From NCBI GenBank assembly GCA_964550435.1, contig CAZJZI010000061.1, forward strand, positions 1 through 11,394: a stretch of 11,394 bases of DNA, given 5' to 3'. The DNA is from UBA11400 sp964550435. Its GTDB lineage: Bacteria; Bacteroidota; Rhodothermia; Balneolales; HLUCCA01. The position numbers were made by a program, and so were the translations under genes. How positions within the stretch are numbered: position 1 is the first letter of the stretch; each line of letters starts with the position of its first letter. Shown here piece by piece: positions 4,431-11,394 of the stretch. The notes under the pieces are model-generated. The model had not been told where the DNA came from. It searched no databases and saw only the letters and a list, made by a program, of their open reading frames with translations.

Positions 4431-7400
4431 TTCCAATCTTTCGAGCAACTCAAAATATCGCTGTATCAGGCGCTGATATTCTTCACTGAATTGGGTTCCT
4501 CTATTTTCCTGTAGGCCACGACGGATTTGCTCACGTAAGGCTTCCAGGGTCAGTTCACTAGGACTCAATCGATCAATAGCATCAGGAGTATTACCCCGAC
4601 GCTCATCGTCTTCTTCGCGCTCATTTAAAGCACGTTCGGCCTGAAGCATCCTGGACAATATATTCTGTTGACGTGAGATCAAGGTTCGGTCAATTACGCC
4701 TCCTCGCAAATCGTTGATGGCATCTTCCATTTCTTCACTTAACCGCTGCAATTCACTCATTAGCTGGTCACCAGAACCAAGTCCACCTCCCTGCTGTAGC
4801 TGTTGCAACTGTCTGCGAATGTCGTTTTGTTGCCGGGCCATCTGATCCAGACGCTCCATTTGTCCCTGAAGCAGTCGCTCTCCCTGTATATCGTTGATCA
4901 TGTCCTGGATCTGTTGGTTGAGCTGTTGCTGATTGCCCGAAATGTTTTGAAGTTGCTCAAGCATCTGTTCTGCGGACATACCTCCTGATCCGCTGCCACT
5001 ACCTTCCTGATTCTGAATGGCTTCGAGTAGATCTGCAAGCATAGACGCGATTTCATTGATTCCTCCAAGTGCGGTTCTACTTTCAGCTGTTGAACGGTTT
5101 TGATCTCTTTCAGCCATCCATTGTATCGTATTCTCTAAATTCTTTAGCACCTCAACTTTTCGTGAGTTCACTCTATTAGGAAAGGATGGTATTTCAGCTG
5201 AAACCCTATAAAGTGAGTCAGTGATCTGTGAGAAATTACTGGTAATATTACGTTGAGAACGAGCCAACTCTATAAACGCAGCAGAACCCTGAATAACATC
5301 GCTTGTTCGTGTTACGACAGTTTCCTGTGCATCCGACAGTAACAACAAATGTTGCATGATACCCAGTAAAGCCTGGATGTTGACCTGAACACGCTGCTGA
5401 TTCATCATCGCTTTGGTCTGTTCCATTGATTGCTGCATTTGTTGCAACTGATCACGGACTTCCTGTCTGCGTTGTTGTTGCTGAGGACTGGACTCCTGTG
5501 GTTGTCCGTCTTGCTGCTGATTGTTTTGTTGACCAGACTGTTCCTGAAGCTCATTGATATCTTCCTGAAGGCGTTGGTTCGACTCTCTAATTCCGTCGTT
5601 TGTCTGATCTCTTAGCTCTTCAAGTTTTTCACGAGCCCGTTGGGGTCCACGTTCCTGCAATCGGTCCAATCTCTCCGGCAGGGTGTTTAACTCGTTACGA
5701 ATCTGTTGTTGCCGGTCAATTTGTTCGATCAATTCGGGAAGGTCTTCACCGATCAAGGCATCCTCACGCGCTGCTAGGTCTTTTAAAATACTACTCATTC
5801 GATCCAGTTCGGCATTCATTTGCAATGACTTGAAAAGCTCTGCTGTACGATTCAATCGCTCCTGAAACCGTTCTTCGTTGAAATCAACCTGCTCAAGTGC
5901 TTCTCGAATCATATTTTGGTCTGCGTTCTGAAGTCCTTCCTGCAATGCCTGAAGAGCTTCCAGTATGGCTGGATCATCGATTTCCTGCATTAGCTGCTGC
6001 AGTTCTTCATACATGCGCTGGGTTTCTTCAGATAATTCCGGTCCCGTTTGAACTTCTTCACCTAACTGTTCGAATTGTTCCTGCAGTTGTTCCAATTGTT
6101 GACTTAGTTGCTCTCGCTGCTCGCGAATTGCTTCGGCCTCACGTGATTGCTCAATTGGATTTTGCTGTTGTTCGGTGAGTTGCTGACGAAGTCGCTCCAG
6201 ATCCTGTCGATTCTGATCATATGATTCCTGAAAAGTTTCGAGTGCGTCTGCAAGATCCTGCTCTTGTTCCTCTTGCGCGAGTAAAGCGTCGGTAACCGAA
6301 CTGATTGTAATAGTAACCGTTGCTGATTGTGCCGTTTTGAATCCACCCGGACGATCGTTATCGGCAACTTCGATCCAAAATCTGATTACATCCAACGGAA
6401 ATAATCCGAAGCCAGAAACATCCCAGTCCAGTTGATTCAACTCTGCACGCTCTTCTGGTACATCCAACCGCATTGCCCCTGACTGCGATCGATTGGATCC
6501 ATAAGACCGCTCAATTTCGTAACGCAATGAAGCCCGAGAGAACCCGAAATCATCACTCAATTGATAGGTTATCGGAAGCAACGTTGGCTCGAGTATCGAA
6601 ATATCACTTGCGGGATCGATCAAAGTCGCCCTTGGAAACTCATCCACCAATGGTTCAATGGTAAAAGCAAATGTATTCCTGTTTGCAAGTCCATTAACGT
6701 CTTTCATTTCAAACCATAGACTATCCGCCCCCGACACCTCGATCTCACCCCGAAACTCAACATCTGCGCCAGATACCAACCCCGTGGCAGCAGAATCCCG
6801 AGACCATAACTTAACCTCATCCATCACAGCATTGGTTCGTCCCAATATCTCAATCTTACTTCCTGGATACGCTTCTATGCGGGTAAATGGATACCGAACC
6901 TCTTCTCGTTCAAGTCCGGTATGGGGTGGTGGAACTACAGTTAGCACAAGGGAACTGAATCTGGGCAAGAGCTGGACATCCATTCGATACGTCTCACTTT
7001 GGTATCCATCCATCCGCACAAGGTAATCAAAATCATCAAACACCAATGGAATCAACGACCTGTAGCTTCCATCAGAATCCGTTTCCATACGAACTTCCCG
7101 GAATGAATTTTCACTATCAGTCTTGATTGCCAGTACGACCTGCTCAGGAACGTCATCAGTAAATTGAATGGAGATTTCGGCATCAGTACCCTGCTCAATT
7201 ACATTGTTTCCCGGAGCAACTACAAATTCATATGGATTTGGGCGCTCGAAGGGTGTCCCAGCCAGAAGTACGCGCGTCACGGCATTGGTCTGAAACACGC
7301 TCATGAGCCCTGCTAGCACTACTCCCGCGCCGAACAACACTCCCGACGTCCGAAGTGCTGCGCTGATCGGGTGGTTATTCACATATCTGTCCAAATCCGC

Positions 7401-7817
7401 ACTTAGTTTATCGATTGGAATAAGTTCCAGATTCTGCCGAATTGCAGCTTTGTGATAGGCAGATTGTTCATCAACTGGAACATCAGTCAGATCGATCAAA
7501 TACCGTACAGGAGCCAGATCGTATTTGTCGGTAAACTTCCAGGTTGTTTCTTTGAACGAATCAAGTTTAAGATATCTGGAAAGCCAAAAGCTCAAAACAA
7601 TAAGCACACAAATGACTAATCCCCACAGTGAAAACTTTGCTGCGGGTGACATCCAGAGATTGTGTTCAAGGACAGAAAAAAAGAAGAGAAAAAACCCGAA
7701 AGTACCACCCAAAGAGAGTAAAAAAGCCCATATTCGTGCTTTACCCAGACGTTTCCAGGCAGAATTCAGTTTTGAGCGTACTGAATCGGTAGAGAATGTG
7801 GACTCCGACACCTTCAT
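4416..7817 (-). CDS. Large DUF4175-type membrane protein with Gln-rich coiled coils
   Basis: An 1133-aa protein. Two TM segments lie near the N-terminus (about 28-50 and 62-80) and a third at about 153-175. A likely extracytoplasmic beta-rich region follows (about 185-505), with Ig-like strands, a VVPPPHTGLE motif near 294-303 and DPASDISILEPTLLPITYQLSDDFGFSRASL around 401-431. Residues 510-1070 are long Gln/Glu/Leu coiled-coil segments broken by a QQ/S-rich linker (762-783) and a GSGSGSGG linker (939-946). The C-terminal helix ends YQRLIQRYFELLERLEVGSR. The layout matches DUF4175-type proteins of Bacteroidota; the function is unknown, with an envelope-spanning structural or scaffold role as inference. 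It begins 7 nt after the MBL-fold gene and is the last gene of that operon. The last four residues and stop come from a heptamer array. Confidence 0.88.
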   Translation of the reverse strand: MKVSESTFSTDSVRSKLNSAWKRLGKARIWAFLLSLGGTFGFFLFFFSVLEHNLWMSPAAKFSLWGLVICVLIVLSFWLSRYLKLDSFKETTWKFTDKYDLAPVRYLIDLTDVPVDEQSAYHKAAIRQNLELIPIDKLSADLDRYVNNHPISAALRTSGVLFGAGVVLAGLMSVFQTNAVTRVLLAGTPFERPNPYEFVVAPGNNVIEQGTDAEISIQFTDDVPEQVVLAIKTDSENSFREVRMETDSDGSYRSLIPLVFDDFDYLVRMDGYQSETYRMDVQLLPRFSSLVLTVVPPPHTGLEREEVRYPFTRIEAYPGSKIEILGRTNAVMDEVKLWSRDSAATGLVSGADVEFRGEIEVSGADSLWFEMKDVNGLANRNTFAFTIEPLVDEFPRATLIDPASDISILEPTLLPITYQLSDDFGFSRASLRYEIERSYGSNRSQSGAMRLDVPEERAELNQLDWDVSGFGLFPLDVIRFWIEVADNDRPGGFKTAQSATVTITISSVTDALLAQEEQEQDLADALETFQESYDQNRQDLERLRQQLTEQQQNPIEQSREAEAIREQREQLSQQLEQLQEQFEQLGEEVQTGPELSEETQRMYEELQQLMQEIDDPAILEALQALQEGLQNADQNMIREALEQVDFNEERFQERLNRTAELFKSLQMNAELDRMSSILKDLAAREDALIGEDLPELIEQIDRQQQIRNELNTLPERLDRLQERGPQRAREKLEELRDQTNDGIRESNQRLQEDINELQEQSGQQNNQQQDGQPQESSPQQQQRRQEVRDQLQQMQQSMEQTKAMMNQQRVQVNIQALLGIMQHLLLLSDAQETVVTRTSDVIQGSAAFIELARSQRNITSNFSQITDSLYRVSAEIPSFPNRVNSRKVEVLKNLENTIQWMAERDQNRSTAESRTALGGINEIASMLADLLEAIQNQEGSGSGSGGMSAEQMLEQLQNISGNQQQLNQQIQDMINDIQGERLLQGQMERLDQMARQQNDIRRQLQQLQQGGGLGSGDQLMSELQRLSEEMEDAINDLRGGVIDRTLISRQQNILSRMLQAERALNEREEDDERRGNTPDAIDRLSPSELTLEALREQIRRGLQENRGTQFSEEYQRLIQRYFELLERLEVGSR

Positions 7818-7824
7818 GCAGGCC

Positions 7825-8694
7825 TTACAGGCTTTCCAGGGTTAAAAACTCACTGGCCGAGAAGTTTTTACCATCGAATCCCACTCGAATGACTTCGTGG
7901 TGGGCGTCGTGTTCAAGAAAAAAGTTCCATTTTTCATCGGCCGCTTGTCGTAATAAACGCTCCCGCTCTTCCATTGTTGTGACTGGATACATGTCGTATC
8001 CCATCACCCAGGGCACCGGAATATGAGCATAAGTAGGGAAAAGATCTGCGGCAAATACCAATTTTCTGTCGCCATCTTGTAGCACTGGAAGTTGTTGGCC
8101 CAGAGTGTGTCCGTTCACGATCATCGTGTAGAATCCGTCCTCCAAAATATGACTTCCATTTATTAGAATCAGCCGGTTGTGTCGGCCAATAGGTTCCAGA
8201 TTCTCACGTAAAAAAGATGCTTTTTCACGTTGATTGGGTTTCGTGGCCGTGTCCCAATGCGACTTGGTCACCCAAAGATTGGCATTCGGGAATAGCAATT
8301 CAGATTCGCCATTAGAGTTATACGCTGAAGTTCCACCGCAATGATCAAAATGAAGATGAGTAAACACTACGTCGGTAACATCGCCACGATCCAGCCCAAG
8401 GTCATTGAGACCACTTTCGAGAGTACCCTGTGAGAAGTCTACACCATAAATCTTGTTCATTTTTTCATCAAACTTGGTCCCGATTCCGGTGTCGATCAAA
8501 TACACTCGGTCGGTCGCTTTGGAATGGATAACCAAAGACCGCATTCCCATAGGAATTCGGTTCATGTCGTCAGATTCGATTTTTTTTGACCAAAGAGTCT
8601 TGGGCACGACACCAAACATCGCTCCACCATCGAGCTTAAATAGTCCGGTCTGAATTGAGTTAATGGTGTAGCCGCCAAAAGAGATACCTTTCAT
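7825..8694 (-). CDS. Metallo-beta-lactamase-fold hydrolase
   Basis: A 289-aa MBL-superfamily enzyme. The metal-binding motif THLHFDHCGG gives H113, H115, D117 and H118. Further ligands are probably H196 (NGHTLGQ), D217 (FAADLFP) and H262 (EHDAHHE), the complete set for a dinuclear zinc site. LIDTGIG (66-72) precedes the first motif as usual. The overall layout is close to the AHL-lactonase/YtnP-like and related hydrolases, but the substrate cannot be read from sequence; lactonase activity is only a possibility. No signal peptide is evident, so it is probably cytoplasmic. It lies second in an operon, 11 nt after the MerR gene and 7 nt before the DUF4175 gene. The start ATG has no Shine-Dalgarno motif. 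Confidence 0.92.
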   Translation of the reverse strand: MKGISFGGYTINSIQTGLFKLDGGAMFGVVPKTLWSKKIESDDMNRIPMGMRSLVIHSKATDRVYLIDTGIGTKFDEKMNKIYGVDFSQGTLESGLNDLGLDRGDVTDVVFTHLHFDHCGGTSAYNSNGESELLFPNANLWVTKSHWDTATKPNQREKASFLRENLEPIGRHNRLILINGSHILEDGFYTMIVNGHTLGQQLPVLQDGDRKLVFAADLFPTYAHIPVPWVMGYDMYPVTTMEERERLLRQAADEKWNFFLEHDAHHEVIRVGFDGKNFSASEFLTLESL

Positions 8695-8705
8695 GGAGAA
8701 TAAAA

Positions 8706-9026
8706 TCAGAGTTTTTCGAGCATGGATTGTAAAAAAAAGCGGATTTCCTTGAGTTCACGCTGGACATGCATCGGTATGGGTTCACTGGCATCATCAGAGG
8801 AGCCTTTGATTTCCTTGCGGGCACCTGCTGTACTATACTTTTTATCGCGGATCAAATCCTTCAGGCGCAGCACTACTTCCAGATCTTTTTCGGTGTACAA
8901 CCGTTTGCCGGCCTTGTTTTTCGTCGGATTCAGATCCGGAAACTGAGTTTCCCAGTATCGTAAAACGTGTGGTTTTACCCCTGCAAGGGAGCTGACTTCT
9001 CCGATTGTGTAATATAGTTTTTTCAT
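8706..9026 (-). CDS. MerR-family transcriptional regulator (short form)
   Basis: A 106-aa protein. The N-terminal winged helix-turn-helix is clear: YYTIGEVSSLAGVKPHVLRYWETQFPDL (5-32), the wing NPTKNKAGKRLYTEKDLE (33-50), then VVLRLKDLIRDKKYSTAGARKEIK. A short C-terminal helix (about 84-106, VQRELKEIRFFLQSMLEKL) should dimerise as a coiled coil. There is no cysteine and no extended effector domain, so it is not a metal sensor of the MerR/CueR type; the signal is unknown. AAAGGA sits 4 nt before the ATG. It heads the operon with the MBL-fold and DUF4175 genes and diverges from the glycosyltransferase gene across only 36 nt, so it may regulate itself and possibly both directions. Confidence 0.93.
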   Translation of the reverse strand: MKKLYYTIGEVSSLAGVKPHVLRYWETQFPDLNPTKNKAGKRLYTEKDLEVVLRLKDLIRDKKYSTAGARKEIKGSSDDASEPIPMHVQRELKEIRFFLQSMLEKL

Positions 9027-9062
9027 GACGTCCTTTAGCCCGCGATTTTGTAAATTAACGCA

Positions 9063-10073
9063 TTGAAATCAACATTAACCGCCTTGAACCAACCAGCGTT
9101 GTCCGACAGTTCAACAGAATATAACAAATCCTCTTCAGACAAATTACCTGAAGTTAGCATCGTGGTACCACTCCTCAACGAAGAAGAATCGCTGCGGGAA
9201 CTGACACTTCAAATCAGTGCAGCAATGGAGCCCCGATTTACTTATGAAGTCATTTTTGTTGATGACGGTTCCGGTGACAAATCGTGGGACGTGATAGCAG
9301 ATCTCGCTGCTGCCGATCCGCGTATCATGGGAATACGTTTCCGACGAAATTATGGCAAAAGTACAGCGCTACAAAAAGGTTTCGAACGTGCACGTGGACA
9401 GTACATTGCTACAATGGATGCCGATTTGCAGGACGATCCCCGTGAAGTACCTCTGATGATAGATCAAATCAACGAAGAAGGCCTTGACCTTGTCAGTGGA
9501 TGGAAGAAAGTGCGCCATGATCCTATCAGCAAGACCATCCCATCGAGGTTTTTCAACAAAGTGACATCAATGATATCCGGTATCGATATTCATGATTTCA
9601 ATTGTGGACTAAAAGTGTACCGCCGAGAAGTCATTGACTCGCTGATTATCTATGGAGAAATGCACCGATATATCCCGGTTTTGGCCAAGTGGGAAGGGTT
9701 TTCTCGCGTCGGAGAGAAGGTGGTTCAGCATCATGCCCGTAAGTATGGCAAGACTAAATTCGGGTTATCCCGCTTCCTGAATGGCTTTCTGGATTTGATT
9801 ACGCTGCTGTTCATTCATGTGTATTTTCAACGTCCGATGCACTTTTTTGGATCCGTAGGCGTTGGATTCCTGGCAGCTGGAACCGTCATTACCGGGTATT
9901 TGGTGGTTATGCGAATCTTTTTTGAACAGTATTTATCGAATCGTCCACTATTGCTGTTCGGCATTCTGTTGTTGGTACTTGGACTCCAATTCTTTTCGGT
10001 TGGATTCCTTGGTGAAATGATGAATAAAGCCCGGGCCAGAGAACGAAACGTGAACATTCGGGAGATGATATAG
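9063..10073 (+). CDS. Family 2 glycosyltransferase, polyprenyl-phosphate type (DPM1/GtrB-like)
   Basis: A 336-aa membrane-bound glycosyltransferase. The GT-A domain begins at VSIVVPLLNEEESL (31-44), with VDDGS (66-70) for nucleotide binding, DADLQDDP (119-126) carrying the DXD-type metal site, DFNCGLKVYRREV (178-190) and the HHARKYGKTKFG motif (223-234). Two C-terminal TM segments (about 259-287 and 296-319) match the GtrB/DPMS-like class that moves a sugar from a nucleotide donor to polyprenyl phosphate at the cytoplasmic face. The sugar is unknown. The start is TTG at 9063: a TAA lies in frame at 9051-9053, and the only other upstream option is ATT at 9054. TTGs at 9084 and 9099 are alternatives. 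The methyltransferase gene starts 3 nt after its stop. Confidence 0.9.
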   Translation: MKSTLTALNQPALSDSSTEYNKSSSDKLPEVSIVVPLLNEEESLRELTLQISAAMEPRFTYEVIFVDDGSGDKSWDVIADLAAADPRIMGIRFRRNYGKSTALQKGFERARGQYIATMDADLQDDPREVPLMIDQINEEGLDLVSGWKKVRHDPISKTIPSRFFNKVTSMISGIDIHDFNCGLKVYRREVIDSLIIYGEMHRYIPVLAKWEGFSRVGEKVVQHHARKYGKTKFGLSRFLNGFLDLITLLFIHVYFQRPMHFFGSVGVGFLAAGTVITGYLVVMRIFFEQYLSNRPLLLFGILLLVLGLQFFSVGFLGEMMNKARARERNVNIREMI

Positions 10074-10076
10074 CCC

Positions 10077-10919
10077 ATGAGTCAGATAGCTTACGATCCG
10101 GTGAAGGATTCCTTTGCCGCGTTTATCCGAAAAAATCGTCCATTGAGAAGCTTTTTTTATGCACTTCTCGATCTGTTCTTTCTGCGTAGCTGGTTTGTAA
10201 GGCGCGCACTCAGAAAATTGTACTCTGATCAATATGGTGATGCTATGATAGCGTTGAAAGGTCTTCGGATTCTGGATGCGGGATGTGGTTTTGGTCAGTA
10301 CGATCAATTTATGCTTCGAACATTCAGCAAAATTCGAATTGATGCCATTGATGTCAAGCAAGACTATCTCAACGACTGCAAGCACTATTTCAAAAAAGAC
10401 ATCAAACGTGACCGAATCGACTTTGAGCAAATGGACCTGTTAGATCCTGAGTTCAAGAAACAGTATGACTTGGTGCTTTGTGTGGATGTTATGGAGCATA
10501 TCCAAGAAGACGTTAAAGTGCTAAAAAACATTTCTGCTGCAATGAAACCGGAGTCCACATTTATCATGCATTCACCCTCGCACTATGCCGAGGATGATGC
10601 TGGCGGGGATGATAGTTTTGTAGGAGAACACGCACGGCCAGGTTATAGTAAAGAGGAAATTTCCGTCAAACTTCGGGAAGCCGGACTTGAGCCCGTTGAG
10701 CTCAAATATACTTATGGATGGGCGGGACACACAGCGTGGGTAATACTTATCAAGTGGCCGATGCTATGGATCAACAAAATCGGGAAAATCGCGTTGTTGT
10801 TGATGCTACCATGGTATCTGCTAACGTTACTTCCAGGATTACTTTTGATGAGTATCGACATGATCGGGGATCATAGTAAGGGTACGGGGATTCTAGTGGT
10901 AGCAAAAAAGCAACAATAA
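10077..10919 (+). CDS. Class I SAM-dependent methyltransferase with membrane-associated C-terminus
   Basis: A 280-aa protein. SAM-binding motif I is ILDAGCGFG (65-73), the acidic residue after strand 2 is D92 (IDAIDVK), and the motif II region is YDLVLCVDVMEHI (130-142), a Methyltransf_11/23-type pattern. A hydrophobic stretch at about 226-260 (WPMLWINKIGKIALLLMLPWYLL and onward) suggests membrane association, and the N-terminal basic-hydrophobic region (20-45) may also touch the membrane. The acceptor is unknown; a lipid-linked or quinone/isoprenoid-like compound would fit the partner glycosyltransferase. It begins 3 nt after that gene's TAG, so the two are almost certainly one transcript, ended by the terminator 12 nt downstream. 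Confidence 0.9.
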   Translation: MSQIAYDPVKDSFAAFIRKNRPLRSFFYALLDLFFLRSWFVRRALRKLYSDQYGDAMIALKGLRILDAGCGFGQYDQFMLRTFSKIRIDAIDVKQDYLNDCKHYFKKDIKRDRIDFEQMDLLDPEFKKQYDLVLCVDVMEHIQEDVKVLKNISAAMKPESTFIMHSPSHYAEDDAGGDDSFVGEHARPGYSKEEISVKLREAGLEPVELKYTYGWAGHTAWVILIKWPMLWINKIGKIALLLMLPWYLLTLLPGLLLMSIDMIGDHSKGTGILVVAKKQQ

Positions 10920-10931
10920 ATAGTTTACCGT

Positions 10932-10976
10932 AAACAAAAAAGCCTTGAAAACATAGTTCCCAAGGCTTTTTTGTTT
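10932..10976. terminator. Bidirectional intrinsic terminator, perfect 16-bp stem
   Basis: Bases 10932-10947 (AAACAAAAAAGCCTTG) pair perfectly with 10961-10976 (CAAGGCTTTTTTGTTT) over a 13-nt loop. The GC-containing core is followed by a T-run on the plus strand and, because the other arm is A-rich, also on the minus strand. It should end both the rightward methyltransferase transcript and the leftward tRNA transcript. Confidence 0.92.
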
Positions 10977-10977
10977 G

Positions 10978-11050
10978 TACCGCGTACGGGATTCGAACCC
11001 GTGCTAACGCCGTGAAAGGGCGCCGTCCTAGGCCTCTAGACGAACGCGGC
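10978..11050 (-). tRNA. tRNA-Glu (TTC), copy 1
   Basis: The 73-nt cloverleaf has acceptor arms GCCGCGT/ACGCGGT (with a G1:U72 wobble), D-arm GTC/GAC, anticodon loop CTTTCAC with anticodon TTC at plus positions 11014-11016, T-stem ACGGG/CCCGT with loop TTCGAAT, and discriminator A. CCA is not encoded. It is identical to copy 2 at 11166-11238 and is the last gene of the leftward tRNA cluster. Confidence 0.96.
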
Positions 11051-11071
11051 ATGAATGAATACACAAAATGG

Positions 11072-11146
11072 GGAGCCTGATGGGGCTTGAACCCACGACC
11101 TCCAGGGCCACAACCTGGCACTCTAACCAACTGAGCTACAGGCTCC
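11072..11146 (-). tRNA. tRNA-His (GTG)
   Basis: Acceptor arms GAGCCTG/CAGGCTC carry the extra G-1 opposite C73, the identity element of tRNA-His. The anticodon stem CCAGG/CCTGG holds loop TTGTGGC with anticodon GTG (plus 11109-11111). The T-stem GTGGG/CCCAT includes one wobble, and its loop is TTCAAGC. CCA is encoded directly after C73 (plus 11069-11071), unlike the two Glu genes beside it. Confidence 0.95.
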
Positions 11147-11165
11147 GTCAACAATAAAAACCTGG

Positions 11166-11238
11166 TACCGCGTACGGGATTCGAACCCGTGCTAACGCCG
11201 TGAAAGGGCGCCGTCCTAGGCCTCTAGACGAACGCGGC
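11166..11238 (-). tRNA. tRNA-Glu (TTC), copy 2
   Basis: The sequence is identical to the tRNA-Glu at 10978-11050, with the anticodon TTC at plus positions 11202-11204. Identity extends only one base past the 3' end and two past the 5' end, so the flanks have diverged while the genes have not. It sits 19 nt upstream (in transcription) of tRNA-His. Confidence 0.96.
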
Positions 11239-11259
11239 ATAATACTATACCTACTTATG

Positions 11260-11330
11260 AGGCGACAGGCGGGTTCGAACCGCCGTACGAGGTTTTGCAG
11301 ACCTCTGCCTAACCACTCGGCCATGTCGCC
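11260..11330 (-). tRNA. tRNA-Cys (GCA)
   Basis: The 71-nt gene has acceptor arms GGCGACA/TGTCGCC, anticodon loop containing GCA (plus 11296-11298) closed by the AGGT/ACCT stem, T-loop TTCGAAC, and discriminator T (U73), the known identity base of tRNA-Cys. CCA is not encoded. Confidence 0.95.
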
Positions 11331-11338
11331 ATACTACG

Positions 11339-11394
11339 TACGCCCGACAGGACTCGAACCTGTAACCTACTGCTTAGAAGGCAGTTGCTCTATC
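11339..11394 (-). tRNA. tRNA-Arg (TCT), 5' part outside the window
   Basis: The 3' two-thirds are present: anticodon stem ACTGC/GCAGT with loop CTTCTAA (anticodon TCT, plus 11376-11378), T-stem ACAGG/CCTGT with loop TTCGAGT, acceptor strand CGGGCGT and discriminator A. The D-arm is cut by the window end at GATAGAGCA and the 5' acceptor strand is missing. It is the most upstream visible gene of the leftward tRNA cluster. Confidence 0.93.

Noticed and set aside
5430..5615. Leucine-rich frames opposite the DUF4175 coiled coil
   Set aside because: They are the reverse complement of CAG/CAA/GAA-rich Gln/Glu codons, which always yield Leu-rich shadow frames.
8706..9026. MerR protein as a metal-responsive regulator
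   Set aside because: It has no cysteines and only a short C-terminal helix, and no metal transport or resistance gene is nearby.
10771..11154. Leftward 127-aa frame across the methyltransferase end and tRNA genes
   Set aside because: It reads through two tRNA genes and a terminator; peptides like EPVAQLVRVPG and the rest are translated tRNA sequence.
10978..11394. tRNA cluster as an integration site with an attached mobile element
   Set aside because: No integrase and no duplicated tRNA 3' fragment outside whole genes was seen; both Glu copies are complete genes.

Overview
The window looks like a chromosomal segment from the Bacteroidota or a sister lineage. The support is a long glutamine-rich DUF4175-type membrane protein, small single-domain families common there (SRPBCC/AHSA1, DUF1801, a pentapeptide-repeat protein with the KGEYENC/SIDPE signature) and mostly weak or absent Shine-Dalgarno sites. 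A Balneolia/Rhodothermia-like host is my best guess, but this is family-level inference, not proof.

Left part (1-4430): a 5'-truncated multi-TM DoxX-like protein converges on a leftward pair, an ECF sigma factor and a 4-TM membrane protein that overlaps it. Diverging rightward from the sigma gene are a 45-codon ORF, an SRPBCC gene joined to it by an ATGA overlap, and a pentapeptide-repeat gene 9 nt further on. An AHSA1-like gene, a DUF1801 gene and an ABM-like monooxygenase follow, each with its own spacer. The ABM gene sits between two inverted arrays of a 7-bp repeat (consensus near AGGTAGT). The right-hand array ends in 8.3 perfect copies and supplies the last residues and stop codon of the converging DUF4175 gene.

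Middle part (4416-9026): a compact leftward operon, MerR-type regulator > metallo-beta-lactamase-fold hydrolase > 1133-aa DUF4175-type protein, with gaps of 11 and 7 nt.

Right part (9063-11394): only 36 nt from the MerR start, a rightward pair begins: a polyprenyl-phosphate-type family 2 glycosyltransferase and, 3 nt after it, a class I SAM methyltransferase with a hydrophobic C-terminal segment. Together they suggest work on membrane-bound glycolipid or isoprenoid-linked substrates. A perfect 16-bp stem terminator separates them from a converging leftward tRNA cluster, read in transcription order as Arg(TCT, cut by the window end)-Cys(GCA)-Glu(TTC)-His(GTG)-Glu(TTC), whose two Glu genes are identical.

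No CRISPR array, transposase, phage gene or recognisable defence system was seen. The least ordinary material is the heptamer arrays that have rewritten gene ends, the 45-codon ORF that looks like the front of a lost membrane protein, and the sigma/membrane-protein pair with a palindrome in its divergent promoter region. No spacer between genes exceeds 300 bases.
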